Of a DNA stretch of 64,000 nt, positions 44,276 to 56,900 are shown piece after piece. The position numbers and the translations under genes were made by a program. This DNA comes from Cordylochernes scorpioides (lineage: Eukaryota; Arthropoda; Arachnida; Pseudoscorpiones; Chernetidae), in assembly GCA_030710605.1 (NCBI GenBank), contig CP092875.1, positions 69,969,823 through 70,033,822 of the forward strand, in the 5' to 3' direction. The notes below the pieces were generated by a model, which was not told the origin of the DNA, ran no database searches, and was given only the letters and a program-made list of their open reading frames with translations. Numbering within the stretch: the stretch's first letter is position 1; each line of letters opens with the position of its first letter.

Positions 44276-44497
44276 TGTGGGCTTCCTTCAAATACGCCGT
44301 AGCTTCCAGCGCGCCTACGAAACGGGACGACGTGGCATTGAGGAGCTTCCAACCACTACCACTAGAGGCGCTGCACCTTTCCCTTCACTTCCTGTTTGTC
44401 TTCCTTTGTTCTAGCTGCTTGCTATGTCGTGAGAGAGATATATTAAAACTTATATATTTCAATCTATTCTGCATCTGATTGAACCACCGATCCAACA
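44276..44497 (+). mobile_element. Solo LTR (222 bp)
   Basis: Starts TGTGGGCTTCC, ends CCACCGATCCAACA. 5-base duplication TAAAC at 44271-44275 and 44498-44502. It is inserted in inverted minisatellite sequence beside the mariner. Orientation is assumed from TG...CA and is not certain. Confidence 0.85.
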
Positions 44498-44639
44498 TAA
44501 ACATTAGTGTAATTGCTGGTTTATATCCTCACTATATCCAAAACATTAATGTAGTTATTGGTTCATCCTCTACATATATCTAGCATATCCTAATGACTTT
44601 TCACTAAAGGATTAATTTACATTATTACTGATATATAAA

Positions 44640-46390
44640 CAGTAAGGACAGTAGAAGTTTGTTTTATGTATAAAAGAAATATTCTCGCTTTAATCCTTCC
44701 ATTCCTTATGTATAGATGTCGCGTTATTTCTTTATATTATTTTACGCCTAACTGGGCTTGTCATTATTATTTGCCGAAGAGCATTGCTCGATGCAAATAA
44801 TAATGACAAGGCCATAAAACTATGAACTTAAGCTTTAGGACAGAATAATTATATATAAATATTTGCATCGAGCAATGCTCTTCCGCAAATAATAATGACA
44901 AGGCCATAAAACTATGGACCTAAGCTTTAGGACAGTAAAATTATATATAAATATTTGCATTGAGCAATGTTCTTCCGCAAATAATAATGACAAGGCCATA
45001 AAACTATAGACCTAAGCTTTAGGACAGTAGAATTATATATAAATATTTGCATCGAGCAATGCTCTTCCGCAAATAATAATGATAAGGCCATAAAACTATG
45101 GACCTAAGCTTTAGGACAGAATAATTATATATAAATATTTGCATCGAGCAATGCTCTTCCGCAAATAATAATGACAAGGCCATAAAACTATGGACCTAAG
45201 CTTTAGGACAGTAAAATTATATATAAATATTTGCATCGAGCAATGTTCTTCCGCAAATAATAATGACAAGGCCATAAAACTATGGACTTAAGCTTTAGGA
45301 CAGTAGAATTTTATATAAATATTTGCATCGAGCAATGCTCTTCCGCAAATAATAATGACAAGGCCATAAAACTATGGACCTAAGCTTTAGGACAGTAAAA
45401 TTATATATAAATATTTGCATCGAGCAATGCTCTTCCGCAAATAATAATGACAAGGCCATAAAACTATGGACCTAAGCTTTAGGACAGTAAAAGTATATAT
45501 AAATATTTGCATCGAGCAATGTTCTTCCGCAAATAATAATGACAAGGCCATAAAACTATGGACCTAAGCTTTAGGACAGTAGAATTATATATAAATATTT
45601 GCATCGAGCAATGCTCTTCCGCAAATAATAATGATAAGGCCATAAAACTATGGACCTAAGCTTTAGGACAGAATAATTATATATAAATATTTGCATCGAG
45701 CAATGCTCTTCCGCAAATAATAATGACAAGGCCATAAAACTATAGACCTAAGCTTTAGGACAGTAGAATTATATATAAATATTTGCATCGAGCAATGCTC
45801 TTCCGCAAATAATAATGATAAGGCCATAAAACTATGGACCTAAGCTTTAGGACAGAATAATTATATATAAATATTTGCATCGAGCAATGCTCTTCCGCAA
45901 ATAACAATGACAAGGCCATAAAACTATGGTCCTAAGCTTTAGGACAGAATAATTATATATAAATATTTGCATCGAGCAATGCTCTTCCGCAAATAACAAT
46001 GACAAGGCCATAAAACTATGGTCCTAAGCTTAGGACAGTAGAATTATATATAAATATTTGCGGAAGAGCATTGCTCGTTGCAAATAATAATGACAAGGCC
46101 AATTAGGTATAAATTAATATAAAGCAATAACGCGCCATATAAGAAATGGAATACCATTTCTGAGATTCACTATACAGTGAAACATATAAAAGAAAATTCG
46201 TCCAATACAGTATTAGAGCTCTAAGAAGCGGTGTGGTAGATTAAATTGGCGAAACCAATGGGAGGGTTCACTACCAATGAGTCAAGCTCTCCCAATATTT
46301 TTCATCGCAGTATGGGCAGTAGAAGTTAGTCTTATGTGTAAAAGAAATATTCGTGTTCTCTGATACTTCCATTTTACATAAATGGATGGA
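44640..46390. mobile_element. Foldback-type element with about 91-bp satellite core
   Basis: Outer inverted segments (cagtaaggacagtagaag ... catttctt/ccttatg ... gcgcgttatt, at about 44640-44760 and 46090-46330) enclose about 13-14 tandem units of 91-92 bases. Each unit holds tttgcatcgagcaatgctct then tccgcaaataataatgacaa and caaggccataaaactatgg. The palindrome gagcaatgctc occurs in each unit. The terminal units are in opposite orientation. The core cagtaRggRcagtagaa ties it to the palindromes at 3.8, 16 and 60 kb. Confidence 0.82.
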
Positions 46391-47300
46391 ACGTCATTGC
46401 TTTATATTAATCTTATTTATGGGAATCAAACGAAAGGCAGCAATATTATTATAATCATTTCAAAAATTAAAAATGAGTAAATTAGCCCGGTACTTGATTC
46501 ATTTGAATTTTTCTTGGATTAAAATGTGACAAAGGCTCCTTCCAGATTTAACTCTATTACCTGTTAAAATTTCATCCAAAGGGTTAAATATTGAGAAAAC
46601 ATATAAGGAACAAATAAATAAACATATATCCATTGACTTTTATGTATATATGGAGATATGCACTCAGGTAAAAATGCACTTGGGTAAAATCGATCGTTGC
46701 ACGAGTCATTCAGCTACTAAAGTAATCAAAATAAAAACACAGATATATTTACTTGTAACTTATGCTTACCTTTATATGAAGACTTTTCGTCTTATGATAA
46801 AATTCCTCAACCAAAGAATGGGGGCTTTGAAAAAATGGAAACCGAACTTGTACATATTTAGACGTAATTCTGTATTTATGATATAGTAATACATTCGTAT
46901 TCAGACAAACAACGATTCTATTGCGACAAGGTTGTTGGAGAGAAATAGTATTAGAGGTCTATAGAATGTACCTTTTGTAAAAAAATGATGTATCCTCTAC
47001 TAGGTTTTTCATTATGTTTTCTCGTTGTTAAATCGTATTGTTTAAAATGCCCTATAGAGGCTCTATAGTTGTTTATATCATTTTTGAATTAATAATAAGC
47101 AGAAAAAAAAAAAAAACAGACTGTAAATTTACCGAAAAATCATATTTATAAAAATAAAATCCTATTATTTACATATTCATATCAAGTTTTCCGTAATCAC
47201 AAACCCTTCTACAGAAGTATATGATCCTATACTCATTCTCGGAAGCCGTTTTTCATATTATTTTATATGAAATTGCAGAGGATTACTTTTCTGAATATCA
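46390..47300. other. No gene; traces of a Helitron 3' end
   Basis: Near 46660-46725 actcaggtaaa ... cacttgggtaaaatcgat ... tcattcagctacta resembles a decayed Helitron terminus. No coding gene is seen. Confidence 0.45.
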
Positions 47301-47811
47301 TTTATTTGTTGAAATTCCAGTGTGTTTTCTTCTTCTCCAATAACTTACGGGAATAGGGGAATTCTATATACAGTTACGAGCGTCATCAATTCTTCATCTC
47401 TTAATTCTTCATCTCTTAATCATTCATCTCTGTCACCGTTTGCTTTTTTTTTTGGAATGGCGCCCTCCTATTGGTTGGCTACGATCACGCCACCTTTGCC
47501 CCCCCCCCCCCATCATCATCCCCCCCCCCCCCACTCGCTATTTCGTCTTTGTAACTATTGTGTTGGAGCGGGTCGCTCCCTAAATAAATGCATATATTAG
47601 ATAATAACCAAATGGAATCCTCTCTTTCTTTTTCCCAGTAAGAGACGCCTACGGAAGCCAACAGTACATAGACAGATAAAGCGCATAGGCTATAGTTATT
47701 AACTAACATATGCAATTATTTAAGGCGCCAATTTATAATTGTAACAAATAGTATTTGAAACAAAACATTCAATCGGGTAAAACACGGGCGTTGCCCGGGT
47801 CATTCGGCTAG
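47300..47811 (+). mobile_element. Helitron 3' part ending in CTAG
   Basis: The end is caatcgggtaaaacacgggc, gttgcccgggt hairpin, cattcggCTAG, followed by T47812. The 5' end was not located. Inside is a C-rich low-complexity stretch (47500-47532). The ORF across it is low-complexity and not a gene. Confidence 0.7.
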
Positions 47812-48215
47812 TAGGTATATATAAATGAAAGCAGAATAATACCTACAGCCGCGCTATATGTATATAATATATATTATATCTCTCTCTCAAAATTATTATA
47901 GCTATATGCACATATTTCCCATATAACTTTGTAAAATATAATATATTTCTTCATCTTTTTTTCCCCATTCATTTACTCTATATCTAGGGAGAATCTGTAC
48001 ATAAAACTTAAGTTCTTAATGAAGACATTGCTTGATTGATTAAATTACCCCCAGACAATAACAAATGTATTTAAGATCACGTCAAAGCTATTTATAAGGC
48101 AACGGGTTAAATCCATCCCCGAATGTTGAGTGCACTGACCAAAGGTAACCTAGTTTAAACGTCACAGTTGACACCAACAACTATATATAAATATTACTTG
48201 GAAGATATTTCTCGT

Positions 48216-48286
48216 GCATCGGTGGTTCAGTGGTAGAATGCTCGCCTGCCACGCGGGCGGCCCGGGTTCGATTCCCGGCCGATGCA
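48216..48286 (+). tRNA. tRNA-Gly (GCC)
   Basis: A complete cloverleaf: acceptor gcatcgg/ccgatgc fully paired with discriminator A, A box tggttcagtgg, anticodon loop ctgccac (GCC), T arm ccggg-ttcgatt-cccgg, and a long T run immediately after (Pol III terminator). It differs from 7745-7814 only by the C missing there. It too lies next to Helitron sequence. Confidence 0.93.
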
Positions 48287-48449
48287 ATTTTTTTTTTTTA
48301 TGTTCAAAATCTTTTTTTTTTTTTTAATTATTATTGGCTATTTATTATCTCGTATAAAAAGATATTTTAAAAAAAGTACGCAAGCAACTTGAAAAAAAAA
48401 TGTAGAAAGCTCATTGACCTCTTAATTTCCCTGTTGTTGTTACTTGGCC

Positions 48450-48638
48450 TCATATATACTAAGCGTAAAAAAAGTTCTTCAAATGTAAAAAATAAATAGC
48501 CAAAAATACTAATCAAAATGTAGCCAAAAATTTCCTCAGGTTTATAAAAAGCGACATGCAAAATTTGGTACCAATTGGTTCAGTAGTTTTTGAGTTTATC
48601 GCGAAACAGACAACAGACATTGACTTTTATATATAAGA
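48450..48638 (-). mobile_element. Helitron 5' end fragment
   Basis: On the - strand, tcttatatataaaagtcaat and cgcgataaactcaaaaacta then ccaattggtaccaaattttg match the internal 5' end at 7506-7690. The matching 3' end was not found. The tRNA-Gly at 48216 lies beyond it, in the opposite relative orientation to the 7.7-kb pair. Confidence 0.7.
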
Positions 48639-49091
48639 AGTTGATAATCATAATGTGTAGTAGCTGTAGTAGTTCTTACTGCAAAACACGGACTAGTCCT
48701 AACATACATAAGAGGCCAGTGTCCACTACTACTACTAATCAGCTCTGAGGTCATTTTGTTTAATTCTGCCTGAAGAAAGGAAGTTCGGTAGATTGGGGTC
48801 CCTTGCCACCACGTGCTGCCTTTTTCTCACCTCGGGGACACAATCGGTTTACAAAAGGTACCAAAATGAACCTCTAAGTTTCAGGACAATCCAGGTGGTT
48901 GAAGCTGTATGGATACGATCTAAAAATCTGGGTACTTTGCTTCATTTACGGTTTACTTGTAAGAATATATAAATATATGATGACTAATACTAATATCGAA
49001 TTGGAAATATTGTGGCGAAGAAATATTTTATTATTTAATTTAATATTATTCAATGAAAATATATTCAACAGATTATAAAAATATATATTAA

Positions 49092-49689
49092 CTAGACGAA
49101 TGGCCCGGGCAACGCCCGGGGTTTACCCGAGTGCGAATATATTCTAAAAACGTTGACTTGGGTGGTCGCTATTAACAGGGTGGTCTGTATAGACAGGTGG
49201 ATGTATCACACAGCTGATAACAGGGTTGTCTAGAGTGGTCGCTATAGACAGGGTGGTCTGTATAGACAGGTTTATGAGAGAGGCACAAACTTACAGGTTG
49301 TTGACGCCGCAATCCCCAGAGAGAGTGTTTTTTGTTGCATCATGCTGTGACTCACACGACGACCCAAGGTCAACAGGGGTGGAGCAGCAAGCTTAAGGCT
49401 TTCACCGTCTGGCGGCGCTGCTTGCGAGTTATATCTACAATTCTGCAAATAACTCTAAGGATATTCAAGATATTCAAGAAATTATTTTTCGAAAACCTTT
49501 CCGGGGATATACCTAATAATATCCCAGAATTTCATGGCGATTGGATGTATGGTTTTTGAATAACAGGGTTGTCTAGAGGGGGGCAGGGAGGACACGTGTT
49601 CCCTTGCAGCCAATGAGCGCGCATTCTATCCGTGAGCTTCAGACAAACAGACAAACAAACAGACAGAATAAGGCAAATATATAAGTAGA
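49092..49689 (-). mobile_element. Helitron inside the 5' LTR (598 bp)
   Basis: Inserted between A49091 and T49690 of the LTR. The uninterrupted sequence is seen in the 3' LTR (ttaatctg near 51427). On the - strand it begins TC (tctacttatatatttgcc) and ends with hairpin ccccgggcgttgcccggg and CTAG. It shares the family body with 7.9-8.05 kb (cttgcgagttatatctacaa, aacctttccggggatatacc). Because the 3' LTR is the empty site, both ends are exact. Confidence 0.95.
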
Positions 49690-49936
49690 TCTGTATTTGT
49701 GAAATCATCTTTAAAATATTTCTTTGCTTGCTTGCTTAAGATTCTCTAGCTGTAGATAGTTTTGGGCTGACCTGTTAATAATTGTCGACTCGTCGCTGTG
49801 ACGTCATCAATAAATACTTTACATCTTAGGATATTTCAAGGCTTGATTTCTACGCTACAACTGGTGGAGAGACTGGACCGATACCCATTAAGAAATAAAA
49901 GAAAAATTGATTCTGTTGAACCAGAAGAAACTTCTA

Positions 49937-51089
49937 TGAATGTAAAGAAGGAAGATACTCAGGTAAGCAACTACGTTGTTCAACATCTGCCAAGGAACCC
50001 TTCCATTTTCTCCGGGGAGGATGGTGAAGATCTCCAAAAATGGTTAAAAGGGTATGCACGTGTGGCAAGGTACAACCATTGGGACGAAACCCTTTGTCTT
50101 AAGTTTATTTTTATCTGTCTGGAACTGCTCTCAAATGGTTTGAGAACAACGAAGAAATCATACAGACTTGGAAGGAATTCACATCTCAATTAGAGAATGT
50201 GTTCGGAAAAAAAGAAAATTCTAAATTGCAAGCGGAGAAGAAACTTAAAACACGGGCACAATTAAAAGGCGAAAGTACCGAATTTTACATCCAGGATGTC
50301 CTGTGCTTTTGCAAAGAGGTTGATCCTCAAATGAGCGAGGAAGATAAAATCTCCCACCTCATGAAGGGGATAGCTGAGGAGCTTTATCAAGCACTCCTAC
50401 CGAGGGATGTACAGAGCACCGAGCAATTCATTACAGAATGTCGTCGTGTCGAAGCGCTCCGTTGTAGGCGAGTTACTCCAACCAAGTACGAGCGTCTACC
50501 AAATGTAGCCTCTCTCTGTGACCAGGATGATGGAGAAGATCTGTCATCGCTGATCCGAAAAATTGTTCGTGAAGAGATAAAGCAAGCATTGGAATCTCCT
50601 CAAGAGGAGCCTAAAATCGCTGTCATTGAAGATTTAGTGAGGGAAGAGATTGTAAAGACCTTGGCACCTAGATCAAAACCTACAATAAGTCCCCCTCAAG
50701 CATCCAGGCCGGAATCAAATACTAGATACGAGGCCGAAACGATAAGACCGCACCCTGAACCTCGATACCCAAAACAAGGAGGAAGACGCGACACCAATGA
50801 TTGGCGTACAACTGAGGGAAGGCCAATCTGTTTCTACTGCGGACGCCCAGGTCACATCGTCCGCTATTGCCGTGACAGGAAGAGACACAATGAGGAAAGG
50901 AGAAATGAATATTTCCAAAGAAAGCAAGACGCAATGGTATCCTACAACTCTCGAGCTGAATCTCAGGACCCCAATGACAAATCATCGAGGAAAACTTTCA
51001 CTCGCTACCGAAGCCCTACTTCATATCGCGGTCGAAACAGACAACATTTCTCACCTGCTAGAAGATCTAGCTGGACGCCCCGCAATTAA
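49937..51089 (+). pseudogene. Ty3-type Gag, one frameshift
   Basis: The first part (to about 50115) includes NPSIFSGEDGEDLQKWLKGY and ARYNHWDETLCLK. A single-base deletion in the T run near 50107-50115 shifts the frame. The rest continues to 51089 with WFENNEEI, FGKKENSKLQAEKKLKTR, LMKGIAEELYQALLP and a CCHC knuckle CFYCGRPGHIVRYC (about 50829-50870), then an Arg/Ser-rich tail. Domain order is that of Ty3 Gag: capsid then nucleocapsid. The start codon is uncertain. Apart from the shift the protein is open, so decay is recent. Confidence 0.85.
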
Positions 51090-51603
51090 AACTAGATGAT
51101 AGACCACATTGGAGGTGAGGCAGCAAAGTTATAAAATCCCCCCTTGCCGACCACAGTAGAAATGAGAAAAAGCTACCTTGACGTAAACATAGACCTACCA
51201 AGTCCTCATGAAGAAGATATCTCAACTGAAAGAAGACATCCGCCGCAGTCACCTGAAAATATCCCTGGCCATAGTACTAGTTCTTAAGACTGACGACGTA
51301 AGTCTCCTGCTGAGCATCGGGTCGATGCTCTTTATAGGAGGAGGCTATGTGGCGAAGAAATATTTTATTATTTAATTTAATATTATTCAATGAAAATATA
51401 TTCAACAGATTATAAAAATATATATTAATCTGTATTTGTGAAATCATCTTTAAAATATTTCTTTGCTTGCTTGCTTAAGATTCTCTAGCTGTAGATAGTT
51501 TTGGGCTGACCTGTTAATAATTTTCGACTCGTCGCTGTGACGTCATCAATAAATACTTTTACATCTTAGGATATTTCAAGGCTTGATTTCTACGCTACAA
51601 TAT

Positions 51604-54240
51604 CATTAATCCAACAATTAGGTTCACCATTGTTTCCATTGGTCTAAACAAACAACTTTATACAAACCGTCAAAGATATTTTATGCCTTCAAGAATTCGA
51701 TTGAAAAAATTACCAAGATAGTAAAAAGCACACACACATAAGTTGTATAATCACCTGGAACAGTATATTATCAAAAGAATAATTAAATTTAACTAGAATA
51801 TAATGAATTTTAATATTCCCCATAGCCTCTATATAGTAAATTTCATTAAATGGCTTTTTGATTTCTCAAAGTTGTAAAAACTACAATAAAACTAATATCT
51901 ATTTTGTAAGGTTAAAGTTCGAACATTTACCAAATTTTATGACTTTAGAAAAAACCTAGAGTGAAATATTCACAAGGTTCAGTGTGAATATTATATAGAG
52001 GAATTTACATTGTCTGTCAGTTTAAATATTGTAGCAAAGTATTTATAATTTTATTAACAGAGTATCATTTTTCATGTTTATATTTTGCTACTCTGTAAAC
52101 TTCCCTCATTGCTTATCTTTTGTTTATCTTTCATAGTTTGTTCTTGCCTTAAATAAATTGCTGTCTCATCCTGAAGTTGGTCTTCCCTAATTTTCCACGT
52201 GGCAATTAATTCAACTTTATAATTAGCCTAGAAGAGAAAGAAGATTCGTCTAAGATGTCGTGTTGGGAAAAAATGACTTAGGTTCCAAACCCGAAATGAA
52301 GTATTTTTTTCACAACCTTGCACAGTTACATCAGTGAGCTATAGCAATAAAACAGGGCTCTATTACCTTGTAATCACAAAGTTGCCTACAAATGTGTAGA
52401 CAAATGGTTCTTGGAAATAAATCACACATTTAAAACAAAAAGTATTTGTTTATTTTAGGAAAAATTCATATAAATAATATTCATAAATAATAATAATAAC
52501 AAGGTACAGGAGTGCCAAGTACTTTTTAAAATTATCTTTCAAGTCCAACAAGTCTTTCGTTACATAGAGGTCAATAGAATTTCTAAAACGGCGCGCGTTT
52601 AGGAAACTGCCAATCACCATTCGACTTTAACATGACGTCATCAAACGTCACAACAAATAGCGCCATCTTGTGTGACCATTTTTTTTAACACAATATATAT
52701 TCTGATATCATTGCAGAGAATATATATAGAACAATGATACGAGAGAATTTGATATATGAATATAAATAATACAGATGATTTGGTTTTGTATAGTTAAGGT
52801 TGATTATCTCCATAGATATTAACTTTGATAATAAAAGCATTTATTTTTCACTTTTTTACTCAAAAGAATGGGTCTGTGTTGCCTGTTGTTAAGCCAATAT
52901 GTCATTTTGTGAAAGAGAAAGAATAAAGGAAGAGACGTATAGATAAGACGATAAAACGTAAATGTAAAAGGAATGAAAATATATACTCTGCCCACTCAAA
53001 TGAGCGTTTAAAATGCCAAAGTGGCATTTTTAGGAATAAATAGCAGTTAAGTGGCGATTTAGGTTTATCCTAAAACATTAACCAAACCATTATATGGTTG
53101 ACATTTTCTTGATTTATCAGGAATTAGGAAAATAAACCAAATTCATAGATTAGTTGTTGTTTATTACAAAAAATGACGCTTTCTAATCTAAAATGCTCGT
53201 TTGAGCGGTCAGGCTATGTCTTCGTGAAAATTTAAGTTATAAAAATCATTCTTAAAAAAATCTATAAAAGCTTGGAAGGTTGCAATCATATTCCAAAAAT
53301 TGCGCTCTTAATTATACATGCTTGATAAATATATAGTACGAAATTCTTATCTGAGTATAATTTGTATGTGTGGCAGAAAATATATTCAACCTCGATATAA
53401 GTTAATGTTGAAAAAGTTTGGAAATATAGGGTATAGGAAAGGTTGAAAGGTTGCGATCCATTTCTACAATCGTAAAAACCTATCTTTATAGCTTCACTAG
53501 ACACCATTATGAAGAATACACCTTCAAATTCAGACTACTTAAGCAATGCAAAAGTTTAGATTGAACCCTGATGAATAATTATGAAGGTTCAACAATGATA
53601 CAATACTTTAAAGCATTATATTGTAGAGCTTAATTTTGAAATAAAATAAATATCAACCGAAAATTGGTTTATCATTAACAAACGGCTAACACTACACTTT
53701 TCAAAAATAGTTAACATTTAGCAACACACAGAAATCCATTCATTGAAATATCAAACGAAAATTAAAAATATCCATACAATTCCTATTTTCTATTATTTAA
53801 ATGAATTTTCATTTTCATAATGCTTTATCTTTTATCCTATTGATGAATGTATATAAAATAAAAAGGAAAATCAATAAAAACCATTATAGCTATACAAGAA
53901 ACAAAGTATTAAGTGATAGTGTCGTTTAAAGTGTTATGCCACCTACCTCTCTGTCTTTTTAAGTGAAAAAAAAAAACTTTTATTAATATATATTTTGTAC
54001 TTAGTAAATGAATTTAGAAAATTCTCCAAATTTCAAAGTGTTTGTCTTATATTTTGAAAATACTTTAATAAAAAAGTTCGAATATTTGATCTATAATAAC
54101 CTGCTTTGCAATATTTCATATATTTAAATAAAATATTTAAATATAATTATTTATATATTTAAATTATTTTATTTCATATATTTCATATATTTAAATAAAA
54201 AATGTTTACAAAAATTAAATTCAACCCAATATCAAATACT
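51604..54240. other. AT-rich intergenic sequence
   Basis: No supported gene. A stretch at about 52025-52200 (tgtagcaaagtatttata ... ccacgtggcaattaattc) has LTR-like ends but no target duplication. 52590-52690 has a short GC-richer part. Otherwise nothing. Confidence 0.5.
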
Positions 54241-54900
54241 GACATGGTGTATACAAGCCTATAAATCCACATCATATAGCTGTGTTCATAGTTTGGCCAA
54301 CATTCCTCTGATCTCAGACTTTATCGAATCCAGAATCATGATATCTGATCTGAGAAACTTATCCACAGATGATCAACAAATTTATGACCCATTTATTCCA
54401 GGAATTATAGATACCTTTCTCAAATCAAGAATGAATGTTCTGAAAAACGAAGCAAATAATACTTTCTTAAGCTTTTTTCCCCAAGAAATCCCTAAATACT
54501 TTCGTCCAAATTTTTATAATACTCAATTTGTTACAAACCACGGAAATTTCAAAAGTTTTTTAAATAGAATAAAGGCAGTGGAGGATTCAAGTTGCTTTTG
54601 TGGTATGGAGGAACAAACCTCAAGACATCTACTGATCGACTGCCCAGCATTTCAAGATTATAGAATGAAGAATGAACTAGTTGTTTATGAATTAAACGAT
54701 TTGATTTCCAATAAAAAATCATATCTAAAGTTCAATTCATTTTGTAAATACATTCTAAAATTTCTACAAAATCTGGATCTCTAATGTTTTTATTCGTTGA
54801 ATAATGTAAATAACTCATGTAAATAGACTTTTCTCCTTGTTTGGCGCAAGTATCCCTTGCGGGATATAGCGCTTTGGAAATAAAATAATTGTAATTGTAA
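54240..54900 (+). pseudogene. Non-LTR retrotransposon (LINE) 3' end
   Basis: A frame at 54293-54784 ends a LINE ORF2. The Cys/His motif CFCGMEEQTSRHLLIDCP (CxC-x7-H-x4-C type, about residues 102-118 of the frame) is the C-terminal zinc-binding region of R1/I/Jockey-like elements, followed by FQDYR. The 3' UTR ends with gcgctttggaaataaaataa and short ttgtaa repeats near 54898, as expected of a LINE tail. The endonuclease and reverse transcriptase are absent, so it is a 5'-truncated copy. Confidence 0.8.
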
Positions 54901-55750
54901 TATATTAATATCTTAATATTTTGGCATTCTTAAAAGTGATTTACTTGATTGTATATTTGCCACTATTATAACCAATAAATATTTTATATCAAATTAAAAA
55001 TTTGGCAACTTTGAAAAATTGATGTATTATGGTTTTTTGTTGGAAATATCTTTATTTATGGGGCTGCTAACAAGAAAAATGTTTTTGTTAATATTTTTCA
55101 TTATTTTTGTTCTCAGAGTTAAATATTACAAAATTTGTATTGAACTTAATTTATAAATTGATTGCACTAATCGAAAAATCAATTGCTTTTTCAGATTAAA
55201 GATATATTATCAAAGATTTAGCTTATTTGAACTTTCAAAAAGACATATTTTTTATTTCATATATGAAATATACTAAAAATTTGATATGAGAAGAGATAAT
55301 AAATTGAAAATATATTTGTTGGTATATATCTTCTACAAAATAGTTCATTTTAGTATATTCAATGATAATGTATTTTTTATTCATTTTGTTTAATAAAAAA
55401 AAATAATTAAGAGATATAATCCCAAAGATCTAATTATTCAAGAATTTGATTTTGAAAATGGCAGTAGATGTGCTCTGAAAAAATACTAAAGAAAAAGCTA
55501 TTCTCAAAATCATAGGTAAGAACACAGTATATCAATATAATATTTTAAAACTTTATTTCAAATATTGCACATAAACTTTGTAAAAAAAAAAATAATAAGA
55601 TGAAAAGAAAAAAAATACAGGATTTCCACAAAGTGTCTTCATAAATTAATAAAATCACATTACAAAAGTATACCTTGAAATATGTTGATCAGAATTTCAT
55701 ATGCATCATTATCAATTTTTAACGATATTGCGTCTGTGATTTTCAGAAAT
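54900..55750. other. AT-rich sequence, nothing recognised
   Basis: No repeat boundaries or coding frames were identified. It ends where homology to the left arm begins (about 55754). Confidence 0.5.
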
Positions 55751-56271
55751 GCTGATGAAGATGTGTTTAAATAACCAGAAGATATATAGAGATGGGGCTG
55801 TAACAGTGGACGAGTTAATTTTCAATGAATATTTTTTCATTGAATGCTATAATATAATTATGGATTTTTTTGTCGTATGTGAATCAACAGGGTTCCTGAA
55901 ACATATAAAATGCAAAATCATTAAAAACATTGCTAATAATTGATTGCATATGAGAAAATTGTTGAACATATTTCATACATATTTGTACTATCTGCAAAAG
56001 AGGAGAAGTAATCCCATCTTTACTCACGCATGGGAAACACAAATCTACAACTAAAAAATATAAAAAATGTAAATTTTCTTTTAGACTCAATGTGATGATA
56101 TTTGTTATTAATAAAAATCTTATACCTTTGCAATGCTTGTATGAATATGTAAAGATACCTTTGGACGCCACTGTATAATGCAAAAAAAAAAAGAGAATTT
56201 CAAGAGGAGTGGTATTGCGTAGGTTGGGGACTTGAAATTAAAGAAAAATGGAAAATTAAGTTTGGGATGAA

Positions 56272-56485
56272 TTAAGGTCTAGGGTGGGAGATTTGAATGC
56301 AGAGGACGATGAATCGGTTGACACAGGAGAGCTGGTTCTGTCCAAGTAGGGACTTGTGGTCCGCTGGACTCAGAGCTGATGCCATGCCCATGGAGCCAAC
56401 ATCAGCTTGATGCCAGGAGTTGCAGAAAGAATCGACGTTTCTCTTGCCAGTAGGTGTCGCACCGTGCCATACCATCTTCTGTGGC
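56272..56485 (-). CDS. Multiplexin second copy, last endostatin exon
   Basis: Mirrors 19901-20114: acceptor atgcccag on the - strand, same reading frame, stop TAA at 56274-56272. The protein segment is identical (PQKMVWHGATPTGKR ... CVNRFIVLCIQISHPRP). The four nucleotide differences I count are synonymous. Splice signals are intact. Confidence 0.96.
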
Positions 56486-56514
56486 CTGGGCATCAACAGC
56501 TGTAGTGAAAAACT

Positions 56515-56900
56515 AGACTTACAAGATGGCTCTTAAAATTAAAGATATTTCAGCCAGTAAATCTTTATTATTTCGACGTTTCGACAAAAATATTTTGTCC
56601 TCGTCAGGAGCAAACAAAAATTAAAATCCTCCACCATGCACGTATATTTTCAAAAATTGTTTATAACACACACAGAATGTAATATATTTTTCTCTCCCTT
56701 TCAATATCATTAATATTTAAATATGTAAAATTAATTTGTATATAAAAATAGTATATATATCATCAATTTATTATCGTGATACTCCTGTTGAAGGACTGAC
56801 AAGTCCGAAAGCTTGAAAATAAAAAAAAAAATTGAACAAGAAACTTTACCCTGGAAGCTTTATTTACTTTATAAAAATTAAAACATTTGGCAAGGCGTTA
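56515..56900 (-). mobile_element. Mirrored hammerhead-like dispersed repeat
   Basis: Inverse of 19485-19860, with the hammerhead-like string at 56568-56612 (- strand) and the ttgccaaatg motif near 56888. Present in both arms, so it predates their separation. Confidence 0.55.

Larger units (their letters stand above)
49011..51599 (+). mobile_element. Gag-only LTR retrotransposon (TR-GAG type)
   Basis: The 3' LTR is 51348-51599 (252 bp, TGTGGCGAAG...TACGCTACA). The 5' LTR is 49011-49859, the same sequence interrupted by a 598-bp Helitron. Target duplication ATAT is at 49007-49010 and 51600-51603. Primer-site candidate tggtggagagactgg (from 49862). Purine tract ataggaggaggcta just before the 3' LTR. 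The 1.49-kb interior has only a Ty3-type gag and no protease, reverse transcriptase or integrase. Confidence 0.93.

Noticed and set aside
47322..47715. Frames of 76-92 codons across a C-rich stretch
   Set aside because: Low-complexity Pro/His or Gly/Asp runs from poly-C and ATC repeats, without homology.
52025..52205. Possible solo LTR (tgtagcaaag ... ccacgtggca)
   Set aside because: No matching target duplication could be found at plausible ends.
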